A stretch of DNA of 64,000 nucleotides from Gnetum montanum (taxonomy: Eukaryota > Streptophyta > Gnetopsida > Gnetales > Gnetaceae): positions 162,099 to 226,098 of the forward strand of contig MNCI01016594.1 of NCBI GenBank assembly GCA_015680685.1, in the 5' to 3' direction. Below the pieces are notes generated by a model that did no database searches, had not been told where the DNA came from, and saw nothing but the letters and a program-made list of their open reading frames with translations. Made by a program: the position numbers and the translations under genes. Of the stretch, positions 35,745-47,365 are shown piece by piece (position 1 is the stretch's first letter; each line of letters opens with the position of its first letter).

Positions 35745-38700
35745 TATAACTTTTTATATGCAAGGATCCATGCAAGTCTCCCGCTTGACCACCAAGAATA
35801 TGAAGAAAAGTGCAACTTTGAAATTATTCACTAGAATGGGAGGGAGTTCCTTCCTACTCCTAGGGCCATTATACCACTTACTAAAATGTTTCAATGGATA
35901 TTGAATCAACATATTCAACTGAGTGTATCAAAAGAGTGAGACGTGGCCTCTCACTATGAGGAACCCCTTCATGATGGGAAAAAGGAATTTGAGTCCCATT
36001 CCGAAAGTGATGGCCTACCTTACCCAACAACTTCAAAAACCACTCCTATGTTATATCCACACTAGTTACAATCCTCCACCTCTTTGGTAACAGTGAAAAC
36101 ACTTTTACAACCCAAACCTTCCTTGGTCGTAGGTAGTCATTAAATGTTGTCAACTCAATAGCATGCTAGGCCTTCGGTTTCCTTTCCCTTTAATATTCCT
36201 TCATAGTCTATATATTTTTCTCAACTTGTGATGTCTATGTTACCATATGTACATACCATGTCTATGACACAACCACAAATGGGCCTTACTTTCACTATCG
36301 CCTCTACATCGATTCCACCAACAACAACAGTCCCAACCTCAACTACGTGGTGGACACCAACATTGTTCCCTACTATTCAACTATCACAGACACTACAACA
36401 TGTGTAGCCCTAGACGTATCAAGCTTTGCACATAGTACAACCAACCATAGGGCTATGGGCTACCTCAGCAATTGGGCAGGTGACTATTCCCATAGCACAA
36501 CAAATGGTTGTCACTTCAGCAACACCACCCATAGGATTGTGGGCCACTCAAGCAGCCCCATGAGTGGGAGTTGCTCCAATAGCTCCCCCATTGGGACTCA
36601 CAGTTCCACCAATGGCACCACCCATGATGACTACCCTAGTGATGCCATCAGCAGTTCAACTTGTTGTAACATCCCCGAGTTTGGACCAAGCTTTCTAGCT
36701 TGTTCAAACCCTCACTGATGAAGTCAAGCAGCTTAAAGTCACTAGTTTTGAAATAGTCCTAGTCATGGACTTTTATCATGATGACCCAGTTAGCCTAGTC
36801 ATTCCTCCACTTACGTTGCCTCCTGGGGTACAACTCCCCCAGTTCAGAAAATAGAATGGAGAGAAAAATCCAAATGCCCATCTCGTTACTTTCAAATTCA
36901 AGTCCCTATTATTACAATCATGGCCACATGAAATTATTTGTGTTTTTACCATGTCATTAAAAATATAACTTGAAGTTGGAAGTTACCTTAGATCAACTTA
37001 TGAATGTTAACCAAGAACCATTAGAACCTGTTCAAAAATTTATACAACGCTGGAGTGCTACTTTGAATGAAATCCATGAAAAAATCATCGAATCGCATTT
37101 ACTTGCTATTTTTAAAGGTGTTGTAAATGATTTCATCAAATCTAAGTTATATTACTTAGTGCCACATTCCCTTAGCCAGGCTTTCATGTAAACAAAAAGT
37201 ATACAAGATGCAGCAGAAGCAAGTAAAGAACCAACTTATGTAACTTACAAAAATGTGTACGCAAAGAAAGAAAAGGAAAAGGGAAAGGCCACTATGGTTG
37301 TTGTGGCCAATGAAACCAATCCCAACAAAAAAATGCCTACCAAACCCACAACCACTACTACCAAAGCACTAAGCTCTAGCAACACAAGGATTAGGCAACC
37401 TACAACATCAATAGCCACGACACAAGTTGTGAAAAGAAAAAATTTTGAGCATTAGTATCACTCTAAATACACTCCATCACCAATTAATCTATCAGAGTTG
37501 TTAGACCAACTGTTGAATGCTAGGCCCATTCAATTTAAGAAAATTTCAGCGGAGGCCGGTATGCGACACGAGAGGTATTGTGAAATCCTTTGTGACCCCT
37601 TTGTAGCCATGCCTAATGAGTCTCCTATGCCTAAAAATTTTAGGCTCAAATGATTCTGTAACTACCACTAGTTGTGTTGTCATGATACCGAATATTGCCT
37701 CACATTAAAAGATGGCGTTCAATGCATGATTGATCAAGGTAAGCTGGTTATTAATGAAACTAGTCCCATTCGACTAGAAAACTAGTCAATGAATGTCTAC
37801 AAAGATCCATTGAATGCTAGTAGTATAGGCTACACTATTAATGTTATTAGTGTTGATGACAGTATAGAGTCTACACATAAGTTGTTTTTGGTTCATCCAC
37901 CTTCTCAAGGTACTGCAGTTTGAATGAAAACTAGGCCATAGTCTCCTTTTATTATTAAAAGGTAGCCATAAGAGCTTGATGCCCCCTTTGTGATCAAGGC
38001 CACTCAACATGCTATTCCAACAATATAGGTGCCTTTTGTTATAAGGGCACCAAATCATACAAACTCCCTACCTATCTAGAGTTTGGTAGTTGGAATTGCG
38101 TCACAACCCCCTCACTTAAGAAAATGTGACGAGTGCCTAGTGGATAAGATGACTAGAGAATGTATTACGCTAGGCCTCCTTAAACCCATCCCTTTATCAG
38201 TGATTCCCATGGCTTCACAGTTTAAAGATAAAATAGAAATGCATCCACAACAAGCAACTACTAAGGCTCAAAAGCCTGCCACTTAACTGAAAGCCAAATC
38301 CCCTTTCTTTCAAGGAATTCATCTCTTAGGGTACATGGAGGAAGTAAAACCTACAAAACTACTGAGCATTGGGCAATAATTTATAGACATCCTTACATAA
38401 GTTAAACAAGCCATAAAATGAAAAAATACAACATTAAGCTTATACGATTTAATAATGACATCTGTAGCACACCATGAAGCCTTGATTCACATGTTGGCAT
38501 CTATACCCATTAAATAAGACATGCCCATAGAGGCAATAGCCATTCATGATGTTATGCTTCCACCTATGGCTAAAGAAACATAGGCAACTCACTTGACTTT
38601 TCATGATGAAGCTATTAAAGTTTATTATGAAAAGGGTCAAGTAAACACTGCCCCTATGTTCATAATGATTTGGGTAGGTCAATATAAGATTCATAGGGTG

Positions 38701-39282
38701 CACATTGATGACGAAGCCGCAACCAATGTGATCCCATTTCCTATTGTTGACAAGCTAGGCCTAGTAGACCAGATCAAGCCCATGACAACTTCTTGTCTAA
38801 AGTCCTTCAACGAGACATGTGTTGTCGTCAAGGGAACTGTCACTATCAACTTTTCAGTAGGAAATTAGTTCCCCACTAGCATAGAATTCATTGTGGTGGA
38901 AGAGATGCCCGGGTTCAATTTGATCTTGGAAAGATCTTGGTTAGCCCAGCTATCAACCGTATCTTCACCAATACATCAAGAGATCCATCTGCCTTATGCA
39001 GGTAGAGAAGTGGTGATCTTCAGTGATGATGTAGCCCACTAGGCTATAAACAACATAAACATGGAGTAGGGTTCAGAGATAGAAATCCCTGAAGTTGTGT
39101 CACTTGTCCATGTTGAAACCCAATGTTTCCCTGCCAATAAGCCTGACAAAATTGATGAGCCACAAAAACAAACTATATGGGCAGAGCTGCCTTTCTCAAC
39201 AGCTGACAATAACTTAGAGGAATATCACTCTAAGTCCTTTAGGCCATACACTTCACCTAACCCACATCAAGTTAGGAAATAG
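35745..39282 (+). pseudogene. gag-protease polyprotein remnant of element C
   Basis: One long decayed reading frame. 35,745-36,900 reads in a single frame as the N-terminal part (YARIHASLPLDHQEYEEKC, then a Pro/Thr/Ala-rich linker) and the gag core start (VQLPQFRK, NPNAHLVTFKFK, WPHEII). Near 36,960 the frame changes and about 35 residues of the core (the usual ALDWY...SW region) are missing. The second frame then runs to 39,282: TLDQLMNVNQEPLEPVQKFI, a Cys/His finger (CNYH...HDTEYCLTLKD near 37,660-37,705), and protease (YKIHRVHIDDEAATNVIP at about 38,680; FNLILERSWLAQL at about 38,915). The usual DSG/DTG/DDG triplet reads DDE. There are about a dozen in-frame stops, mostly TAG and TGA. Gag packages the RNA and protease cleaves the polyprotein. 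Confidence 0.8.
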
Positions 39283-39394
39283 TTACAAGATTAGGGCATG
39301 GCCCTACTTTACTTCTTTTGTTCCTATGTTTCAACACTTTCTTTTTGTATAGGTTTTAATTTTGCATTGTTTTTACCTTTTGTGTTATTTGTGT

Positions 39395-39860
39395 TGCCAC
39401 AGCTCAAAATGGCCTTAAACTAGTCATGGCCTGAAATGGCCTTAAACTATTCATGACCCATAATGGCTTTAAACTATCACATGGTCTACTAAGGCTTAAA
39501 ATTGGCAACCTCCTCTGAGCTTAAATTACCCATGGCCTGAAATGGCCTTAAACTAGCTATGGCCCAAAATGGCCCTAAACTAGCAATGGCCCCAAATGGC
39601 CCTAAACTAGCAATGGCCCCAAATGGCCTTAAACTAGTAGTGGCCCGAAATGGCCTTAAACTAGCTATGGCCCAAAATGGCCTTAAACTATCTCATGGAC
39701 TGCCAAGGACTAAAACTGGTAGCCCACTCTTCATGTTAACTACCCATGGCCCAAAATGGCCTTAAACTAGCCATGGCCCAAAATGGCCTTAAACTAGCTA
39801 CGGCCTAAAATGGTGTTAAACTATAACATGGGGACCACAAGGGGCCTAAATACATCAACC
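39395..39860 (+). repeat. GGCC-TTAAAC minisatellite, 27-bp unit
   Basis: Between 39,559 and 39,690 the unit is 27 bp (ATGGCCCAAAATGGCCTTAAACTAGC-like), five near-perfect copies, with degenerate ones on both sides. Because 27 is divisible by 3, it creates a nine-residue repeat in an open frame (MAQNGLKLA). It lies directly after the gag-protease stop. A second, looser stretch is at 40,540-40,990. Confidence 0.85.
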
Positions 39861-39999
39861 AAAACATTAGGCAAGGAAAATGGAACATTGCAAATATATG
39901 GTCCAAAAATCATGTTCACACTCAGAGTTGCAACATCACCCAATAACAAGGATTACATTTTAAAATCATAAGATATCAACGAAGAGCCTACGAGTCTTC

Positions 40000-40266
40000 T
40001 CATGTGTCTTTAGCTACTTCCCCGCTAGGTCCTTCGTCCTCAACTAGATCCTGCATACATCAAGAACAAGACCAAAATAATAAACTAATGAGTGAGTGAG
40101 GCAATGCATAAAGCTACCATGAAATAAATTGTGATAAAGCAAAATTAGACTAACCTAAAATGGACCCACATTCATTTCTGGTAGTATTCTATTAAGGCCA
40201 GTTTCCAAGCACTGGAGGATTTCTTCCTCACTCAAATCAGCCCAGTCTTCCTCCCCTAATCCACAC
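40000..40266 (-). pseudogene. Antisense gene, copy C: last two exons
   Basis: Two stop-free exons on the minus strand, antisense to element C. Penultimate exon 40,266-40,155: preceded by ...CTAATTAG (acceptor) and followed by GTTAGT (donor). It reads LGEEDWADLSEEEILQCLE, then a segment ending VGP. Last exon 40,050-40,000: after TATGCAG it reads DLVEDEGPSGEVAKDT and stops with TGA. The pair matches the end of copy B (EDID, DQIL.CLDT near 50,395-50,450, then a short acidic last exon). The intron is 104 bp. No frame damage is visible in these two exons, unlike the rest of element C. Function unknown; the rest of the gene is not recognisable to the right. Confidence 0.55.
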
Positions 40267-40539
40267 CTAATTAGAAAGAAACTATGTGATCAAGACTTTT
40301 CTTTGGCCAAAAACATGTTAAGAACTTGCTTACCCCTTTCCTTCATTGGCTATGCATTTTTGGTTTTCTCTTGGATTGCATTTGTTCATGCATTTATGTT
40401 TCACTTGCTTGCGTAGTTTACATGCTGGTTCACATTGTTTACACATTTCTACTTTGTTTATGCATCCATCCACTTAGCTTTGCATTGTATTTGAAAAACA
40501 TTATATATATATATAATAAAAATACAAAACATGACCCAA

Positions 40540-40990
40540 AAATGCCTTAAACTAGCCCATGGCCCAGAACAGCCTAAAATTATCACTTTTTGCATTGATT
40601 ATTTCTGCAAGATCTTGCTTGCACATAACATCACTACACATGCAGAATCGCATCTTACATAAGCAAGGTAGGCATAGATTGTCTGCTATGACATTAAAAT
40701 AGCACAAATCATCTGCTATGACATTAAACTGGCACATACCATTTGTCATGATGTTAAACTAGCACAAAATGTCCTTGGGCTATGACATGAAACTGGCACC
40801 CACAACATGGTCTACTATGACTTTAAACTGGCCATCCACCATCCACTACGATGTTAAACTAGCATAGTAGTCTACTAGGACCTTAAACTAGCATAGCATG
40901 ATCTTCCTAGATCTTAAATTGGGACCACAATTTGCTAGGACCTTAAACCAATATAGCTGATGGTCTACCAAGACCTAAAACTAGGTTTGC
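40540..40990 (+). repeat. Degenerate CTTAAACTAGCA minisatellite
   Basis: About twelve units of (C/T)TTAAACT(A/G)GCA(C/T)... with 30-40 bp spacing, including ATGACATTAAACTGGCAC. A diverged form of the GGCC repeat. Confidence 0.7.
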
Positions 40991-41004
40991 AAGTCAACAT
41001 CTAT

Positions 41005-42418
41005 TATTTAACACACATGGTCCTACAAACAAGTGACCGAGAATATTTTCGATCTTCCATTACCTACCCACACCTCCTAGGAAAAATGGGGTGGGATGTT
41101 GCAGTTCCAAAATGAAGTTCAAGTCACCAAAGAAAAAACCTCTAGGACATTTGCAACATTGCCATCCATAGCATTTTGCTGATCTTCTAGAGATGTCGTT
41201 TGGAATTTTGCTGACCTTATGGAGCTACCGCCACCATCATTGATCATTCTAGTTGTGGACCTCGTCATCAACACTTCCTGTTGGAGTCCCAGCACTATTG
41301 TGACCTAGCCACAATATTTCCATCCTCCAACCCTTGCCATCACCCGAGTCTGGAAAAGCATTCAGTAGCATGGCTCCTCACCTAGCTGCTAGATTTCCTA
41401 GCTCTTGCCTTTGATGGAAACTCCTGAGCACCTGCATAATCATTGCTCCTAGCCTCTTCTATGTTCACTTCTAGCATGGTTTCTAGAGCTTTCTAGCCTA
41501 CCATCGTCAATGCCTGCACTAGCCTTCTTGCTTTGGACATTGCATGCACCAAACACAACACTTGCAATCTACATAGTGTCCCAGGGAGGAAAGACTTTGC
41601 CCTCATTTTGCATGATGGTTGTTTCTCTTACCTTTTCTATGTTACATTTGTAAGAAAAGCCTTGGTGACATCATTCAGGAATGTGTTTTACCATGAGAGC
41701 AAGATGCTACGTTATTTTGAAGTACCTGCTTCAATTCGCCTAGCTACTTGAGAGTGCATACCCCAATCTCCCCTCAATTAACCTAACCTCTACCCCCCAC
41801 TTTTTCAATTCCCAACATCCCTTACAAGATTCTCTCATGCATATGAAGTCCTTCCCTACACCTAGCCACTAAACCCATGATGGACATAACGTAACTCGTC
41901 CCATGGGAAACCCTCTGTAGGCTGGTCAAAGCCCCACATGGATGTAACACAACTCATCTTGGGGAGGAAACACCTATCCTATAGTAGCAATGTAGTTACT
42001 TGCAAGTGGATATGGGTTCACAATTTATTTCCTTAAAAAAATAAAAAGCAAAAAATATAGAAAAAATAGAGAAAGGAAGGAAGAAAAATTGAATGCCCAA
42101 GTTAAATAGCATCATTGTCACTTTGCAATTGTCTCATCTTTGGATCAACCATCTCTAAGCCCTCTGATGAGAAGGCAAAGTACAAAGGATGAGACACCCC
42201 TACATGCTAACTCCCTCACAAGCACTCTGATGAGGGATCACATTATGGCAACCATTTAGCATTACATCGCATCCTACCTTTTCACCTATCCCACCTAACC
42301 CCAGCTCTTCAAACCCATCCCTTGTTCTCCATCATCTTTGATTCCCCTGGCACTCTCAAGCATAGCAAAGCATTAATTAAGTGGGCACTAACGAATGGTA
42401 TTAATGTCAAGTTCATCA
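41005..42418. other. Unassigned internal region of element C
   Basis: No gene recognised. A stop-poor stretch on the minus strand at about 41,300-41,115 (SAKFQTTSLEDQQNAMDG) could be a further exon of the antisense gene, but it has no clear match in copies A or B. RT and integrase motifs are absent. Confidence 0.4.
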
Positions 42419-42485
42419 TGGTGTTTCATATTCTTTATTGACGTCTCTCAGGTCAATCCTCCAAACATTGACAAAGAGGAGCTAG
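42419..42485 (+). other. Purine tract and conserved block before 3' LTR C
   Basis: GGTGTTTCATATTCTTTATT...GACAAAGAGGAGCTAG, collinear with 2,519-2,587. AAAGAGGAG is the likely polypurine tract. GTGTTTCA also mirrors the LTR start TGAAACAC. Confidence 0.65.
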
Positions 42486-44527
42486 TGAAACACCACTAAT
42501 TTTGGGCTCTCGTGACTCAACACTAGATTTTTCTAAGTGTTGAATCTTGGGCAAACTTTTTCTAAGTGTGGTGATATGTTATGCAACATAGCATCTTGGA
42601 ATTCCTATTGTTTGCATCTGCTTACTATGCTCCCTAGCACATGCCAGTGTAACACACATTCCCAAGGCCAGTATGTGCAACTATCAAGTCATAAGTGACT
42701 AAAGGACACTAGGGATGGACAAAATAGTTTAGCAAATTTTTTATTCTCCAGGTTTCCAAGCTTGCTATGCTCTCCAGCTTGCTTAGCTAGACACCTATCC
42801 TAAATGTTAGTCCATCCAAGTGTTAGGCTAGGAGCTGCAAAAGTACTCAGGATGGACTAAACAATTCAGAAAATTTTCTATCTTGCACCTGTTACACTCT
42901 GCTATGCTACAGAGTGTAGATAGTGTAGCAGACCATGTGGGACCAAAATTTTTCTAAGTGTTGGACGAAACATGGAAGGTATGTTTGGCAATTTTTTGAC
43001 TTCCAAGGATGCCTATCCTACTACATCCTAGGAGTGTGATCAACGTGTCATGGAAAAAGAATGGAAAATTTGAAAAAATGTATTCAAATTTGGATGCTAC
43101 ACTACATAGCATAACACAACATAGCAAGGTGATAGCTCTAAAAAGTGTCCCAAAAATGGAACGAGAAGGCATCAAGCTATGCTAACATGGAAGATGCATT
43201 TTGATGGCTGTTGAAATTGCTTATCTCATGAGATTTCAAAGTGGCATCTTTAGTTTTAACAAAATTCCTTGAGAAATGGGTGCTACACTATGTAGCATAG
43301 CACAACATAGCAACATAGCAGCATAGCATAGTGTAGCACAACATAGCATGCCAAAGTGCAAAATTTTTTAACTATTTACCCTACACTTCACCATTCTGGG
43401 CAATGTAGGTAGTGTGACACTTGGAAAGGTACCTCTGAATACCTTCAAAAGCTTCCAAAATTTGGCATCAACCCTCATTCCTACTTCAGTGACTCTCGAT
43501 CAACCAAGATCAACAGTTTGCTTTATTTTTTTTACACCCTTTATTGATCCCCAAAGTTGTTCCTACACTTGACCCTACTCGAAAGAGTAGGGAAGATGTA
43601 GTCTTAGAGCATAGGCTCCAATTTTCATTTGTTCTAGGCATTTTGTAGAAAATGTGGTAGTTCTTCAGATTTTGGCACATGCGGTCTGGGCAATGTGATC
43701 ATAGTTTGGCAGATTTTGGTTCCTATTCTTGTCTTATCTAGCGTAGAACCATACTTTGAGCATAGCACATCAGCATAACCGATCCATGTTTATGCTACGT
43801 GGGACTCAAGACACATGGTATTCAAAAAACATCTCTCCCCCAACCCTAGCTCTATAAATACCCTGGTGAATGACATTCCAAGGGTTGGCTTTTGCAATAA
43901 GCTTCGGTAGAAGATTGACAAGCAGAAAGTTGATGAGAGGAAAATCTCAGCATTAGGGCTTTTCAAATCCTTGATCCACTCTTGTGCCTAAACATGATAC
44001 TTTCCCATGCACAGCGTAGAAACTCTCAAACCACCAAGCATCAACTCCTCCATTCCTATCAACACCACGTCTATAGCACTCCAGAGAGCATGACCATATT
44101 GCCTTGCTGCCCAGCTATTTCTATCTATGATGCACACCAATTGTACACATCATTCAATCAAAAGCCATGTCCCCCAATCTTGGGGCAGTGCATTTCTTCA
44201 CTCACATTCTCATTTCATTCCTTTTCTACAAAATTTTAAACTATTAGCATATCTATTTCTTTATATTGTCATATGCACCTACACTCATATTCTCTTGCTG
44301 TTATGCATATTGCACTCCTACTTATTCCAAACTCTTACATGTGACACTTAAAAGTCATTATCTACAAATGGTTATTGGACACCACGTAAGTCCTTGATTT
44401 ATTGACTAGACCACTCAAGGCACCCTGTTTCCATTTTCCCCAGCATCGCCCTCCCACAGACTCAGGGTTAGGCTATGCACTTGGCAACCTCTCGATGTTC
44501 TAGCAACCAACATTTTCAGATGCTACA
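42486..44527 (+). repeat. 3' LTR of element C
   Basis: 2,042 bp, TGAAACACCAC to GATGCTACA, collinear with the 5' LTR. The TATA box is at 43,853. The U5 dyad is CCTTGA at 44,392 and TCAAGG at 44,415. The TAGCATAGC cluster is shorter (43,285-43,345). Confidence 0.9.
43853..43859 (+). promoter_or_regulatory. TATA box of 3' LTR C
   Basis: TATAAAT in GCTCTATAAATACCC, the same place as 34,452 in the 5' LTR. Confidence 0.7.
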
Positions 44528-44875
44528 TTTTGGACATGCATGTGCATTCATGGGGTTGTTGAAGCTATTGGACATAGCCCAAGATCAAAAGTTGTTAATG
44601 TTAAGGCCATTAAGTTAATTTTTATGGTTACCCCTTTGTTTCCACACTAAGCCCCCATTCTAGGGGGTGTGTCAACATGGAAGACTTCAAGGGGTTAATT
44701 TTTGATAAATTTTAATCAGTTTTGGACATGCATGTGCATCCCTATGGTTGTAAGAGTTGTTGAACATCTTCCAAGATAAAAAATTATTAATTTTAAGGTT
44801 TTTAAAGTTAATTTCTAGAGTTAGCCTCTTATTTCCATGTTGAGACCCCCCTTCCCCCTCCAAGGAGATATATCA
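44528..44875. repeat. Right-hand part of satellite array ii, with TTTTG duplication
   Basis: TTTTG at 44,528-44,532 is the target duplication. The satellite then resumes in the same phase, with the core at 44,535 and 44,726 (191 bp apart). The first unit has an A-type beginning and a B-type end, so it is a recombinant. The array fades at about 44,875. Confidence 0.85.
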
Positions 44876-47365
44876 TGGGGTAAGAACCAAAGGGGGTTAT
44901 TGACTACTAGAGGTCATGGAGGGGTAGCAAGGCTTTTAATGCAAGAACTATGATCACTAAATGTTTGGGAAGAGGATTTTTATATTATATTCCCTTAAGC
45001 CTCCATGTTGGCCCCATACTAGATGGCATGGACGGAGGATTCACTAACATGGAATATGATACAAAGTTGCAAGTTGGCTTGCTTGAATGCAAGAGATAGG
45101 CTATTGGAGGATATATAGAAGTATAAAAGTCAAATAGGGTAATTGGATTATCAATTTATGTATTTTTATGGCACTTCCCTTCTATCCATGCTAGGGTCAA
45201 GGTACTTAGCATAGATGAGGCATCCCCCCAGTGTGGACCCATCAAATCGAAAGGTTTTGACCACTTTTGACTAGTTTTTACAAGGTTTAAGGATGGTCAA
45301 GAGTGATTGGATAGGCTCTTAGTTGTGGGGGTTCCTTCTAGGGTTTAGATTTGGGTGTGATTTGTAGTGGGGGATATGAATGGGGGTTACTAGCCCAAAA
45401 AGTAGCATGTGAAAAAGTGTAGGGTGGTGCCCATGGTTTTACAAATTTAAAAAATAAAAAATTAAGAAAAAAAAAAGGTAGTTTCTATTCCCTACCCCAC
45501 CCCCCCTCCACCTTCACTCCTAGTATGAAGGATACTTTCCTCCCCCCTCCCCACCCCCCTTCTCCCCTCCTTAGACTTTACTGTATGTGGAGCTACCATA
45601 CATAGAATTAGCAAGCAAGGGTTTGGGGTGAAAATGTTATGTTTTATGGACTTTTAATGTCAAAACTTGTGCAAACTCATCACAAATGATCATTGTATCA
45701 GTCAATGCAATGGATGAGATCCTTGGCATCCATTATTGTAGTTGATCATATGGAATCTCAATGTTGAAGCTTCTCTTCTCCATTTTGGCCAACATTGAGG
45801 CTCTACCCCCCCTCCAACTTCAAGCCTGCTCCAAACATTAAGCACCAACATGAAGAAAAATAGCAAAATTCCACACATTCAAGTGTTATATGAGGCTTCC
45901 AAAGGGATTTCCACCTTTCTTGAGGCTATTTTCATCCAAGGGACCTCCTCATCAATTCCAAGGTTGTCCATTCTTTTCCTTTTTCATGGTATTCTAGCTA
46001 TTTCTATGCTTTTCTTGGTAGAAATAGGTCATTTTTCTCAAATCTAGTTAAAAGGAGTTGATAAAATGAAATTCTAACAAAATCCAACATCATGTTTTAG
46101 CTGTTCTCATGTGGATCTAGGGTTATTTTGTTTTTTTTTTCTTTGGTAGATAGGATTTTTGTAGTTAGACTTGCTATTTCCAGTTCTTTTTTAAAAAATC
46201 TCATGTTGAAGCAATTTTTCTTAGATCTAGGGCTAAGGATTCACTAAAATTAAATTCTAATGGCATCTTACCTCCTTAAGTTGATGTGTTTTGTAATGGG
46301 TTGATGTTGGTTTGGCTGTTTTGATTATAATTTATGAGTATATAATGTCAAATTTCTATTTTTTTTATGCTTTTTGGTTAAAAAAATAAATTTATGTTGT
46401 GTATTTGTTATTAGAAAAATGGCTTACATTTTGCAAAATTTAATTTTTTCAACTTTTAGTGTTATATTTAAGATTTGGGATGGCTATGGTCTTGCTTAAT
46501 TTGGAGTTGTATTGGTCATGTTATGGATATTTTGGTTTGGATGTGTAATTAGGGTTTTGTACTATTTTTCATATTTTCATCAACATTAATGAAATTTTCT
46601 GAAAAGGAAGCTAAGGTTTTGAGTGTTTATTGAGTATGGATACATAGGGCTCGATTCAAGACTCCAAATAGTGGTGAAATCACACCATTTAGAGCTTAAA
46701 TGAACTTTTAATAATTTTTTTCCTAGCCCTACATGAATGGGGGTTGATAATGATGACTACGATTTTGTTATATTTGGATATGTTTTGTACAAGAATGTTT
46801 ACATATTTTTTAGTTGCAATCTTCATGGATAGAAATTTCATGATTTCAGGGTTCCTTTTATGGTAGAGTCATTACAATCAAAGCTAAGATGAATTTTTTA
46901 CAAATTTTATGGTAAGGCTATGTTAATTGGTCTAAACTTGGCACTTTACCCCTTTGAGGATGGATGTGGTTGTCATGGATGGAATTGACAACCTCTATTC
47001 TCCTATGGATTTTCTTTTGTAAATTATGTTGTAAATTTTGTTTTTTGTGTGTTTTTTAAAGAAAAAAGATTTTTGCTATTTTTAGTAAATTGTTTTATTT
47101 GTCTATTATGGCTACTTTTTCTATGTTTTGATGCTTTTTTTTTAAATGCATGTTTTGAGATAAGGTATAATTTTGGTTATGATGCTTTTGTTGTGATACT
47201 TTTGGCTATGAAGTTTAGGAGAGGTTGCAATAATATGTTTATTTTTTTGTGAATTTTCTTAAGAAAATATTAATTAACATCCTAGAGCTTTTTATGGTGG
47301 CTAATTTTACCCCTGACTAGGATGTGTAAAATTTATTGTTGATTTTTATACTTTTTTTCTTGTAG
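44876..47365. other. T-rich region with no recognisable gene; upstream of antisense copy B
   Basis: 44,880-45,600 is low complexity with C-rich runs (45,490-45,570). 45,640-47,350 is T-rich, with many poly-T runs of 7-10. Being directly upstream of the first visible exon of copy B, it may hold its promoter or a first intron. An open frame at 45,850-46,047 has no match in the other copies. Confidence 0.35.

Larger units (their letters stand above)
33002..44527 (+). mobile_element. Element C: complete-ended, non-autonomous Tat-type LTR element
   Basis: 11,526 bp from TGAAACAC to GATGCTACA, flanked by TTTTG on both sides. It is inserted in a B monomer of satellite array ii. The order is 5' LTR, primer-binding site, leader, gag-protease pseudogene, GGCC minisatellite, antisense exon pair, unassigned 1.4 kb, purine tract, 3' LTR. 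No RT, RNase H or integrase is present, so it would have needed proteins from another element to move, or pol was lost after insertion. The two LTRs differ at many sites, mostly transitions, so the insertion is old. Confidence 0.85.

Noticed and set aside
36347-36718. 123-codon Thr/Ser/His-rich open frame
   Set aside because: The conserved reading through this stretch is another frame (gag linker of element C); this one is a shadow.
40326-40550. Short hydrophobic 74-codon ORF, membrane-protein-like
   Set aside because: T-rich sequence between the antisense exon and the minisatellite; hydrophobicity follows from T-rich codons and there is no homologue in the other copies.
45850-46047. 65-codon ORF as first exon of the antisense gene
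   Set aside because: No match in copy A, no clear donor site, and 1.3 kb from the first supported exon.
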